Source: Paenisporosarcina sp050269735
GTDB lineage: Bacteria > Bacillota > Bacilli > Bacillales_A > Planococcaceae
Assembly (NCBI RefSeq): GCF_050269735.1
Contig: NZ_JBNNIX010000005.1
Location: 141,710 to 205,709, forward strand
DNA length: 64,000 nucleotides
Direction: 5' to 3'
The notes beneath the pieces are model-generated. The model searched no databases, was not told the origin of the DNA, and saw only the letters and a program-made list of their open reading frames with translations. The position numbers were made by a program, and so were the translations under genes. The stretch's first letter is position 1. Each line of letters begins with the position of its first letter. Below, piece after piece: positions 57,731 to 64,000 of the stretch.

Positions 57731-58060
57731 ATGAATATTCAGGTAGTAATAAAAGAAGAAGAGAATTTCGTTAAAGGTTTTATTAGTGGGGAAATTGATG
57801 CTTTTACCGCACCAATTCTACGAGAAAAATTAGCGACAGTACAACCAAAAGAAGGCTTACAAGCTGAATTGGATATGTCAGACGTATCGTATATGGATAG
57901 TACTGGTTTGGGTGTTATTGTTGCGTTCTTCAAGAATATTAACGCCGATAATGGTCATGTTAAGTTAACGGGATTATCGCCTCGTCTAAAGAGATTATTT
58001 GATATAACAGGTCTTGGTGAAATTATGCATATTGAGACAGACGATAAAGGTGGAAACTGA
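57731..58060 (+). CDS. rsbV: Anti-anti-sigma factor RsbV
   Basis: A 109-residue STAS protein with the phospho-serine in DVSYMDSTGLGVIVAFFKNI. Dephosphorylated RsbV binds RsbW and releases SigB. It begins the SigB-autoregulated half of the operon, with an internal promoter in the 73-bp gap after rsbU. Confidence 0.96.
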   Translation: MNIQVVIKEEENFVKGFISGEIDAFTAPILREKLATVQPKEGLQAELDMSDVSYMDSTGLGVIVAFFKNINADNGHVKLTGLSPRLKRLFDITGLGEIMHIETDDKGGN

Positions 58061-58062
58061 TC

Positions 58063-58533
58063 ATGAGACCATTTGATTATGTAGAGATTCGTGTACCTGC
58101 AAAACCACAATATGTTGGTGTTGCACGTTTAACTATATCTGGATTAGCCAGTCGTATTGGTTTTACATACGATGATATCGAAGATTTGAAAATTGCTTCT
58201 TCTGAAGCAATTACAAATGCTGTACAACATGCTTACGCTGGAGAAGATGAAGGCGAAGTAGTGGTAGGTTGTGCACTTTATCCGGATAAGATTGAAATCA
58301 TGGTAGCTGACCATGGGAAAAGCTTTAACTTTGAAGAAACTAAAGCCAAAGTTGGACCTTACCATGAACAACAGGAAGTTCAGTTTTTACGCGAAGGTGG
58401 ACTTGGCCTGTATTTAATAGAAACATTAATGGATGAAGTAAAAGTCCACCACCAAGAAGGCGTAACCGTCTTTATGACAAAATATGTCGGAGAAGAGCAG
58501 GTGGAAGAGAATGTCGAAACTATCTCCTCCTAA
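58063..58533 (+). CDS. rsbW: Anti-sigma-B factor and RsbV kinase RsbW
   Basis: A 156-residue GHKL kinase: LKIASSEAITNAVQHAYAGE (N-box), MVADHGKSFNFEETKAK (G1) and FLREGGLGLYLIETLMDEV (G2). It holds SigB inactive and phosphorylates RsbV. It starts two bases after rsbV and overlaps sigB by 23 bases. Confidence 0.96.
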   Translation: MRPFDYVEIRVPAKPQYVGVARLTISGLASRIGFTYDDIEDLKIASSEAITNAVQHAYAGEDEGEVVVGCALYPDKIEIMVADHGKSFNFEETKAKVGPYHEQQEVQFLREGGLGLYLIETLMDEVKVHHQEGVTVFMTKYVGEEQVEENVETISS

Positions 58534-59293
58534 TCATCAAACCAAAGAACAAATTCTTGAGTGGATTAAAGCTTATCAAGAGTCTGAAGATGAAGAGGCT
58601 CAAACCAATTTGGTATTAAATTACCAAAGATTAGTTGAATCTATCGCTCGAAAATATTCTAACGGGAAATCGTACCACGAAGATATCGTTCAAGTTGGTA
58701 TGTTAGGTTTACTTGGTGCGATTCGTCGATACGACCCTGAGTTTGGGAGAACGTTTGAAGCCTTCGCAGTTCCGACAATCATCGGTGAAATCAAACGTTT
58801 TCTTCGTGATAAAACGTGGGCAGTCCATGTTCCTCGTCGTATAAAAGAGCTGGGGCCACGAATTAAATCTGCTGTTGAAACATTAACCACAGAACTTCAA
58901 CGCTCACCTAAAGTTGTTGAAATTGCTGAATATCTCGAAGTAGAAGAAGATGATGTATTAGAAGCAATGGAAATGGGTAAAAGCTACCAAGCTCTTTCGA
59001 TGGACCATTCCCTTGAGTCTGATTCGGATGGAAGTAGCATTACTCTATTTGACGTTATTGGTCAGCAAGACGATGGGTATGAAAAAACAGATCAGCGTAT
59101 GTTAGTGGCAAATGCACTCAGTGTCCTTTCCGAAAGGGAGAAACAAGTCATCCAGTTTACATATATTGATCAGCTAAGCCAAAAAGAAGCCGGCGACAAA
59201 CTAGGTATTTCCCAAATGCATGTTTCCCGATTACAACGTAAAGCCATCAAAAAGTTACAAGATGCTATTCTTGCAGCAGGTGGCGTATCGTAA
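58511..59293 (+). CDS. sigB: RNA polymerase sigma factor SigB
   Basis: A 260-residue SigF/SigB-group sigma factor. Region 2: NGKSYHEDIVQVGMLGLLGA, IRRYDPEFGRTFEAFAVPTI, IGEIKRFLRDKTWAVHVPRR; region 3: LTTELQRSPKVVEIAEYLEV; region 4 HTH: SQKEAGDKLGISQMHVSRLQ. It directs the general stress regulon via GTTTWW/GGGWAW promoters. ATG 58511 follows AGGTGG; an upstream frame start at 58484 is inside rsbW and unsupported. Confidence 0.97.
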   Translation: MSKLSPPNHQTKEQILEWIKAYQESEDEEAQTNLVLNYQRLVESIARKYSNGKSYHEDIVQVGMLGLLGAIRRYDPEFGRTFEAFAVPTIIGEIKRFLRDKTWAVHVPRRIKELGPRIKSAVETLTTELQRSPKVVEIAEYLEVEEDDVLEAMEMGKSYQALSMDHSLESDSDGSSITLFDVIGQQDDGYEKTDQRMLVANALSVLSEREKQVIQFTYIDQLSQKEAGDKLGISQMHVSRLQRKAIKKLQDAILAAGGVS

Positions 59294-59892
59294 TGCGCTC
59301 GATAAGGCATCCGTATATAGAAGTATTCGTCTATCAGGAAGCAAAAGAAGGAAACAATGAATCGGGAGATACGTATTTCACGTATATGAATGAAGAGTAC
59401 TTTTTATGTGCCATTGCTGATGGCTTAGGCAATGGTCCAATTGCTAGGCAATCATCTGAAATCATACCTATGATTTTGACGGAATATCATCATGAAACAA
59501 TTGATGAACTTTTGTTGAGATGCAATGAACTAATGTTCCAAAAACGTGGTGCTGCTGTGGCCATTGTAAAAGTTGATTTTTCAGCTAAGAAGATTGCTTA
59601 TAGCTGTGTTGGAAACATCAAGTTTTATATGACTAGAAAAGACGATGATAAAATGATTTATCCATTACCAGTAATGGGCTATTTATCTGGAAGACCTACA
59701 AAACTTCGAACTCAAAGCTATTCATATAAACCAGGTGATTTATTCTTGTTCCATTCCGATGGTGTCGTCTTAGGAAATCCTAAGAGCACGATGAGAAATA
59801 GTTCAGGTGCTTATGACTTGCATCAAACATTAATCGAAACAATTGAACATGGTGATGATGCAACATTTATCGCAGGTAGCCTACTCCAATAA
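59293..59892 (+). CDS. rsbX: RsbX phosphatase (stressosome reset)
   Basis: A 199-residue PP2C-type phosphatase with the catalytic core FLCAIADGLGNGPIARQSSE and LFLFHSDGVVLGNP. It removes phosphates from RsbS and RsbR, returning RsbT to the stressosome and damping SigB activity. Its ATG overlaps the sigB stop by one base (TAATG). It ends in a terminator whose stem covers its last codons. Confidence 0.94.
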   Translation: MRSIRHPYIEVFVYQEAKEGNNESGDTYFTYMNEEYFLCAIADGLGNGPIARQSSEIIPMILTEYHHETIDELLLRCNELMFQKRGAAVAIVKVDFSAKKIAYSCVGNIKFYMTRKDDDKMIYPLPVMGYLSGRPTKLRTQSYSYKPGDLFLFHSDGVVLGNPKSTMRNSSGAYDLHQTLIETIEHGDDATFIAGSLLQ

Positions 59893-59911
59893 ACTGGAGT
59901 GGGTTTTTTTG
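59880..59911 (+). terminator. Terminator of the sigB operon
   Basis: CTACTCCA pairs with TGGAGTGG around a 5-nt loop and is followed by seven T. Confidence 0.9.
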
Positions 59912-59994
59912 TGTTCTAAAAGATGGAGCACTCGCCATTTAACTTCTGAATGCTTTTGCATAGTTCCACATTTCAATGTGTCAGGTTAAGGAAG

Positions 59995-60008
59995 CGCAAG
60001 CGCTTTCT
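59995..60008. promoter_or_regulatory. Candidate CcpA (cre) site upstream of tex
   Basis: On the minus strand AGAAAGCGCTTGCG matches TGWAARCGYTWNCW at 12 of 14 positions. It sits some 14-30 bp ahead of the probable tex promoter (TTAAAATATATTGG region). Binding by CcpA would place tex under carbon control; this is inference from the motif only. Confidence 0.45.
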
Positions 60009-60060
60009 GGTTGGCTTGTGTTAAAATATATTGGTGTAAAGCGAAAGGATGATAAGTCAC

Positions 60061-62229
60061 ATGGACGCTAAACAAATGATGCAACGAATCGCTAAAGAAA
60101 CAAATGTAAGACCTGCGCAAGCCCAACAAGTTATTGATTTGCTAGAAGAAGGAAATACGGTTCCTTTCATTGCACGATACCGAAAAGAAGCAACAGGCTC
60201 GTTGGATGAAGTGCAAATTAAAGCGGTTGAAGATCGATATCGTTACATACAACAACTAGAACAACGAAAAGAAGAAGTGATACGCTTAATCGACGAACAA
60301 GGGAAGTTAACGGATGAATTGTCCCAAGCGATACAAGCTGCTACTGTCCTTCAAAGACTTGAAGATTTATATCGACCATATAAGCAAAAACGCAGAACGA
60401 AAGCGACTATCGCAAAAGAAAAAGGATTAGAACCATTAGCCGCTCTTTTATTAAAATATTCTCAAACACAACCTGAAGATCTTGCGAAAGATTTCATCAA
60501 TGAAGAAAAAGAAGTCTCGACTGTAGAAGAAGCTTTGCAAGGTGCTCGAGATATTTTAGCTGAACAATTTGCGGATGACGCAAAAATCCGTGAAAAGATT
60601 CGAAACTTATCACGCGCGGAAGGATCAATTGTATCCACGGTGAAAAAACAGGAAGCCGATGAGAAAAGTGTGTTTGAAATGTATTATGACTACACGGAAC
60701 CTGTTAAAAAAATCGTTCCACATCGTGTGCTTGCACTGAACCGTGGTGAAAAAGAAGATATTTTGAAGATTAATTTACTAACACCTGTAGACCGAATTGT
60801 AAGTGTCATGCGGGATGAATGGATTCCAACCCACAGTTCTTCACCAAGTATTGGCCAGGTGACTGAAGCGATTGAGGATTCATATAAACGTCTGATTGCT
60901 CCTTCAGTCGAGAGGGAAATTCGTACCGAGCTAACAGAGAAGGGTGAAACACAAGCCATTCATATTTTCTCGGAAAACTTGAGAAACCTTTTACTTCAAC
61001 CGCCATTAAAAGGCAAAGTCGTTCTTGGAGTAGACCCAGCGTATCGTACAGGTTGTAAGTTAGCAGTCGTTGAGGATACTGGTAAGCTTCAAGAAGTTTC
61101 TGTGATTTATCCTCATCCGCCGAAAGCGAATCCAGAAGCGTCTAAGAAAACAATTTTAGAGGTGTTGAAAAAATATCCGATTTCAATTGTTGCCATAGGT
61201 AACGGAACAGCATCCCGTGAGACAGAGCAATTCATTGCAGAATGTTTGAAAGAAGCAGATCGTGAAATTGCATATGTCATCGTGAATGAAGCGGGAGCCA
61301 GTGTGTACTCAGCATCAGACACTGCACGTGCTGAATTCCCTCATCTTCAAGTTGAACAACGCAGTGCGGTTTCAATTGCACGAAGACTTCAGGATCCGCT
61401 TTCTGAGCTAGTGAAAATTGAACCGAAAGCGGTAGGGGTTGGTCAATATCAACACGACGTCTCTCAAAAGAAACTAAACGAATCATTGACATTTATAGTG
61501 GAAACCGCTGTTAACCAAGTAGGTGTTAACATAAATACGGCTTCTGCATCGTTATTACAATATGTTTCGGGTCTCTCGAAAACCGTAGCTGAAAATGTCA
61601 TTATCATGCGAAATGAAAACGGCAAATTCACTTCACGTGCACAGTTGAAGAAAATCCCGCGTCTTGGTGCTAAAACTTATGAGCAAGCTATTGGGTTTTT
61701 AAGGATTCCTGAAGCGAAAAATCCATTTGACGCAACGGGTATCCATCCAGAAAGTTATCAAAGTGCTGAAGAAGTACTGAAAACAGCTGGATTATCTAAA
61801 GCGCAAATCGGTACGAAAGATGCAGAACTCGCACTTAATGAAATAGATTTGAAAGAGCTAAGCGAAAGATTGGATATTGGAGAAATCACGTTGAAAGATA
61901 TCGTGGATACGTTGAAAAAACCGACACGTGACCCACGTGATCAATTCCCTCAACCATTATTGAAGACGGACGTTCTTCAAATGGAAGACTTGGCAAGTGG
62001 TATGGAATTGCAAGGAACAGTTCGTAATGTAGTAGATTTCGGTGCATTTGTAGACATCGGAGTAAAACAAGATGGACTCGTGCATATTTCCAAATTGAAA
62101 AAAGGTTTCGTCAAACACCCTCTTGATGTCGTTGCACTAGGAGACATTGTGACTGTTTGGGTGGAACAAGTCGAAAAAACAAAAGGACGCATTTCATTAA
62201 CGATGCTTCCGCCAGTAAAACAAAACTAA
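60061..62229 (+). CDS. tex: Transcription/RNA-associated protein Tex
   Basis: A 722-residue Tex protein: N-terminal helical region (NVRPAQAQQVIDLLEEGNTV, PFIARYRKEATGSLDEVQIK), YqgF-like RNase H fold (about 325-450, VVLGVDPAYRTGCKLAVVED), tandem helix-hairpin-helix (VNINTASASLLQYVSGLSKT) and a C-terminal S1 domain (about 648-720, GMELQGTVRNVVDFGAFVDI). It binds RNA and interacts with transcription and decay machinery. ATG 60061 follows AAAGGATGA; an earlier ATG (60049) overlaps that site. Confidence 0.95.
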   Translation: MDAKQMMQRIAKETNVRPAQAQQVIDLLEEGNTVPFIARYRKEATGSLDEVQIKAVEDRYRYIQQLEQRKEEVIRLIDEQGKLTDELSQAIQAATVLQRLEDLYRPYKQKRRTKATIAKEKGLEPLAALLLKYSQTQPEDLAKDFINEEKEVSTVEEALQGARDILAEQFADDAKIREKIRNLSRAEGSIVSTVKKQEADEKSVFEMYYDYTEPVKKIVPHRVLALNRGEKEDILKINLLTPVDRIVSVMRDEWIPTHSSSPSIGQVTEAIEDSYKRLIAPSVEREIRTELTEKGETQAIHIFSENLRNLLLQPPLKGKVVLGVDPAYRTGCKLAVVEDTGKLQEVSVIYPHPPKANPEASKKTILEVLKKYPISIVAIGNGTASRETEQFIAECLKEADREIAYVIVNEAGASVYSASDTARAEFPHLQVEQRSAVSIARRLQDPLSELVKIEPKAVGVGQYQHDVSQKKLNESLTFIVETAVNQVGVNINTASASLLQYVSGLSKTVAENVIIMRNENGKFTSRAQLKKIPRLGAKTYEQAIGFLRIPEAKNPFDATGIHPESYQSAEEVLKTAGLSKAQIGTKDAELALNEIDLKELSERLDIGEITLKDIVDTLKKPTRDPRDQFPQPLLKTDVLQMEDLASGMELQGTVRNVVDFGAFVDIGVKQDGLVHISKLKKGFVKHPLDVVALGDIVTVWVEQVEKTKGRISLTMLPPVKQN

Positions 62230-62231
62230 AT

Positions 62232-62265
62232 GGAACCTGCCTATCGGTAACCGATAGGTGGGTTC
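62232..62265 (+). other. Strong hairpin between tex and sprT
   Basis: GGAACC and CCTATCGGT pair with ACCGATAGG and GGTTC in one long stem (two mismatches) with an almost absent loop. No T run follows, so it may not terminate; it could instead stabilise the tex mRNA or be a processing site. Confidence 0.5.
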
Positions 62266-62289
62266 TAATGTATTCAAAGGATGAGTGGC

Positions 62290-62745
62290 ATGACAAACGA
62301 AGAACTTCAACAACTGGTCATATATATTTCGGAAACTGTTTTTCATAAACCTTTTAAACATGAAGCGTATTTTAACAGTCGCCTCAAGACAACAGGTGGC
62401 CGATACATGTTGCAGACACATCATATTCAAATCAATCCAAAATCATTAGAACTACATGGTCGTGATGAACTTGAAGGAATCATCCGCCATGAATTATGCC
62501 ATTACCATTTACATATAGAAGGAAAAGGCTACAAACATCGTGATAAAGAATTTAAAGATTTATTGAAAGTGACTAAATCTCCAAGGTTTTGTGCAAACTT
62601 AGGGTCGGTGAAAAGAAAGAAAAAAGAAAGCCAACATGTCTATGGCTGCATCTCTTGTGGTTTATTATATAGACGGAAAATTCGTTTAAATACTAACAAA
62701 TACAGGTGTGGCAAGTGTTCTGGGCGATTATTAAAAGTTGAATAA
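62290..62745 (+). CDS. ydcK: SprT-like zinc metalloprotease (YdcK)
   Basis: A 151-residue SprT-family protein. The zinc motif IIRHELCHYHLHIEGKGYKH (HExxH) is intact; a C-terminal zinc ribbon is present (VYGCISCGLLYRRKIR, YRCGKCSGRLLKVE). Eukaryotic SPRTN relatives cleave DNA-protein crosslinks, but bacterial SprT-like function is not established. ATG 62290 is 9-10 bp after AAAGG; an ATG at 62281 is too near. It is followed by the tRNA cluster. Confidence 0.93.
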   Translation: MTNEELQQLVIYISETVFHKPFKHEAYFNSRLKTTGGRYMLQTHHIQINPKSLELHGRDELEGIIRHELCHYHLHIEGKGYKHRDKEFKDLLKVTKSPRFCANLGSVKRKKKESQHVYGCISCGLLYRRKIRLNTNKYRCGKCSGRLLKVE

Positions 62746-62775
62746 TATTTGTTTGGAGAAAATGGTCAAAAGTGG

Positions 62776-62804
62776 TTGACGTGGAAGAAGTACCTCCCTA
62801 TAAT
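62776..62804 (+). promoter_or_regulatory. Promoter of the tRNA cluster
   Basis: TTGACG (62776-62781), a 17-bp spacer and consensus TATAAT (62799-62804), 31 bp before tRNA-Asn. Confidence 0.85.
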
Positions 62805-62835
62805 AAGAAAAGTCGATTAGTTACATAACATTTAT

Positions 62836-62910
62836 TCCGAAGTAGCTCAGTGGTAGAGCAATCGACTGTTAATCGATTGGTCGTAGGTTCGAGTCCTACC
62901 TTCGGAGCCA
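62836..62910 (+). tRNA. tRNA-Asn (GTT)
   Basis: Acceptor TCCGAAG/CTTCGGA, D-arm TAGCTCAGTGGTAGAGCA, anticodon GTT in CGACTGTTAATCG, T-arm TAGGTTCGAGTCCTA and encoded CCA. Confidence 0.97.
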
Positions 62911-62915
62911 TTATC

Positions 62916-62990
62916 GGCCCCTTGGTCAAGCGGTTAAGACACCGCCCTTTCACGGCGGTAACACGGGTTCGAATCCCGTAGGGGTCACCA
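62916..62990 (+). tRNA. tRNA-Glu (TTC)
   Basis: Acceptor GGCCCCT/AGGGGTC, anticodon TTC in CCGCCCTTTCACGGCGG, T-arm CGGGTTCGAATCCCG and encoded CCA. Five bases after tRNA-Asn. Confidence 0.97.
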
Positions 62991-63008
62991 ATCATTTTAT
63001 AAACAAAC

Positions 63009-63160
63009 TATGTTATACTCAATGCAGTTCTTTCTTATAGAATAGTACAAGCCTCTATAAAGAAATCGCGAGGGTGTAGCAAATCGCCAAACGAAGATGG
63101 CGATTAACATCGAAGCAGGCGAAAGCCGATGCAGATGTCACACTTACTATAAGCGTAGAA
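63009..63160 (+). ncRNA. Multi-stem element between tRNA-Glu and tRNA-fMet
   Basis: The 198-bp gap begins with an extended -10 (TGTTATACT, 63011-63019). It then holds a bulged hairpin (TTTCTTATAGA with TCTATAAAGAAA, about 63030-63066) and a set of stems: ATCGCCA/TGGCGAT (63085-63107), CATCG/CGATG enclosing a GGCGAAAGCC tetraloop stem (about 63109-63132), and closing GGTGT/ACACT (about 63074-63148). This could be a small three-way-junction RNA or processed spacer. No known family recognised. Confidence 0.4.
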
Positions 63161-63188
63161 GTAATTATGTTTATAACAATAATATTAT

Positions 63189-63266
<78 letters not shown>

Positions 63267-63268
63267 AT

Positions 63269-63344
63269 GGTCCCGTGGTGTAGCGGTTAACATGCCTGCC
63301 TGTCACGCAGGAGATCGCGGGTTCGATTCCCGTCGGGACCGCCA
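63269..63344 (+). tRNA. tRNA-Asp (GTC)
   Basis: Acceptor GGTCCCG/CGGGACC, anticodon GTC in CTGCCTGTCACGCAG, T-arm CGGGTTCGATTCCCG, CCA encoded. Confidence 0.97.
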
Positions 63345-63352
63345 TTTTTTAT

Positions 63353-63427
63353 TGGGGTATAGCCAAGCGGTAAGGCAACGGATTTTGATTCCGTCACGCC
63401 CTGGTTCGAATCCAGGTACCCCAGCCA
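63353..63427 (+). tRNA. tRNA-Gln (TTG)
   Basis: Acceptor TGGGGTA/TACCCCA, anticodon TTG in CGGATTTTGATTCCG, T-arm CTGGTTCGAATCCAG, CCA encoded. Confidence 0.97.
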
Positions 63428-63447
63428 ATATGTTTTTCTAAGTTTGC

Positions 63448-63520
63448 GAGCCATTAGCTCAGTTGGTAGAGCATCTGACTTTTAATCAGAGGGTCGTAGG
63501 TTCGAATCCTACATGGCTCA
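63448..63520 (+). tRNA. tRNA-Lys (TTT), CCA not encoded
   Basis: Acceptor GAGCCAT/ATGGCTC, anticodon TTT in TCTGACTTTTAATCAGA, T-arm TAGGTTCGAATCCTA. After the discriminator A the DNA reads TAATTT, so CCA must be added by the nucleotidyltransferase, unlike the other eight tRNAs here. Confidence 0.96.
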
Positions 63521-63531
63521 TAATTTTGTTG

Positions 63532-63559
63532 TTGACTTCTTGAATTAACGTGATATACT
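63532..63559 (+). promoter_or_regulatory. Internal promoter before tRNA-Leu and the rRNA operon
   Basis: TTGACT (63532-63537), a 16-bp spacer and TATACT (63554-63559), 24 bp before tRNA-Leu. Confidence 0.78.
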
Positions 63560-63582
63560 AAATCTTGTCGTTAAAACATCAA

Positions 63583-63668
<86 letters not shown>

Positions 63669-63678
63669 AAAATTCTAT

Positions 63679-63755
<77 letters not shown>

Positions 63756-63781
63756 AATTACCTTCTATATAATATAATAAT

Positions 63782-63855
63782 GCGGGTGTAGTTTAGTGGT
63801 AAAACCTCAGCCTTCCAAGCTGATGATGAGGGTTCGATTCCCTTCACCCGCTCCA
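63782..63855 (+). tRNA. tRNA-Gly (TCC)
   Basis: Acceptor GCGGGTG/CACCCGC, anticodon TCC in CAGCCTTCCAAGCTG, T-arm AGGGTTCGATTCCCT, CCA encoded. Confidence 0.96.
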
Positions 63856-64000
63856 TATAATTTACCTAATGAACCTTGAAAACTGAACAGCAAAACGTCA
63901 ACTAATAAGCGGAACGCACTTCGGTGCCGGAAGCAAAACTTGAACTTAAACGTTCATTATAAACGTCATTAATTTGACGCCAGCAACAAAGTCGAGCTAA
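63856..64000 (+). other. Leader of an rRNA operon (16S gene beyond the window)
   Basis: ACCTTGAAAACTGAACAGCA is the Firmicute pre-16S leader segment found upstream of small-subunit rRNA genes, followed by inverted segments (GCACTTCGGTGC) and ACGTTCATT/AAACGT repeats that pair in the processing stem. The window stops before the mature 16S 5-prime end. Confidence 0.8.

Noticed and set aside
62798..62995. 65-codon minus-strand ORF across tRNA-Asn and tRNA-Glu
   Set aside because: It is the antisense of two tRNA genes, a common artefact producing GIRTRVT-like peptides.

Overview
The window looks like the chromosome of a low-to-moderate GC Gram-positive rod, most probably a Planococcaceae member (Sporosarcina/Paenisporosarcina/Planococcus-like) close to Bacillus. 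The evidence is the gene order cshA-ydbS-ydbT-ydcA-acpS-ydcC-alr-ndoAI-ndoA-rsbR-rsbS-rsbT-rsbU-rsbV-rsbW-sigB-rsbX-tex-sprT, which matches the Bacillus subtilis ydb/ydc region, together with strong AGGAGG-type ribosome sites, frequent TTG/GTG starts and a tRNA cluster leading into an rRNA operon. The genus call is inference. I see no prophage, transposon, integron or CRISPR array.

Layout. 1-8.1 kb: a yceI fragment divergent from an HxlR regulator, murB, a K+/H+ antiporter, a penicillin-acylase-like hydrolase followed by a paired fluoride channel, a DmpA-type peptidase and a universal stress protein. 8.2-13.9 kb: a repeat tract, the cadCA heavy-metal efflux operon, a double acetyltransferase, a small stress membrane protein, mntR and cvfB. 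14-26.6 kb: mostly single-gene units, each closed by its own terminator: a DUF1002 protein, the mhqO quinone-stress dioxygenase with a perfect operator, several acetyltransferases, small membrane proteins, a LytTR regulator, a lipid kinase, an AraC regulator, YidC, a Cu/Zn SOD, an MFS carrier, a VanY-type carboxypeptidase and a LysM/Gmad2 protein. 26.8-29.4 kb: the queCDEF operon under a preQ1 riboswitch. 29.5-42.3 kb: cardiolipin synthase, TcyP cystine carrier, an XRE-TPR regulator divergent from an MFS exporter with twin operators, a second MFS exporter, csoR-copZ and copA, a CBS protein and rodA. 42.4-62.7 kb: ddl-murF, an esterase, the cshA helicase and the conserved ydb/ydc-sigB region. 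62.8 kb to the end: nine tRNA genes running into the leader of an rRNA operon whose 16S gene starts beyond the window.

How it works together. The core themes are envelope construction (murB, ddl, murF, alr, rodA, yidC, cls, vanY), metal and toxic-ion handling (cadCA, csoR-copZA, mntR, fluC pair) and general stress. The complete SigB partner-switching module is present, with a consensus SigB promoter before rsbV. SigB-type promoters also precede four small loci elsewhere in the window (51-aa and 32-aa membrane proteins, a YtxH-like protein and a DUF4064 protein), so part of the regulon is probably local.

Most unusual signals. (1) Intergenic iterated repeats of three sequence types, all with a 20-21 bp period (8.2, 26.7, 40.9 and 48.7 kb). 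Two copies of one type keep the same 20-21-20-20 spacing in opposite orientations 14 kb apart, both in convergent gaps. (2) A decamer shared by the MhqR-type operator before mhqO and the yceI/hxlR promoter region. (3) Unannotated microproteins with stress-sigma promoters. (4) An ECF-type promoter before a 45-aa ORF. (5) A multi-stem element between tRNA-Glu and tRNA-fMet.
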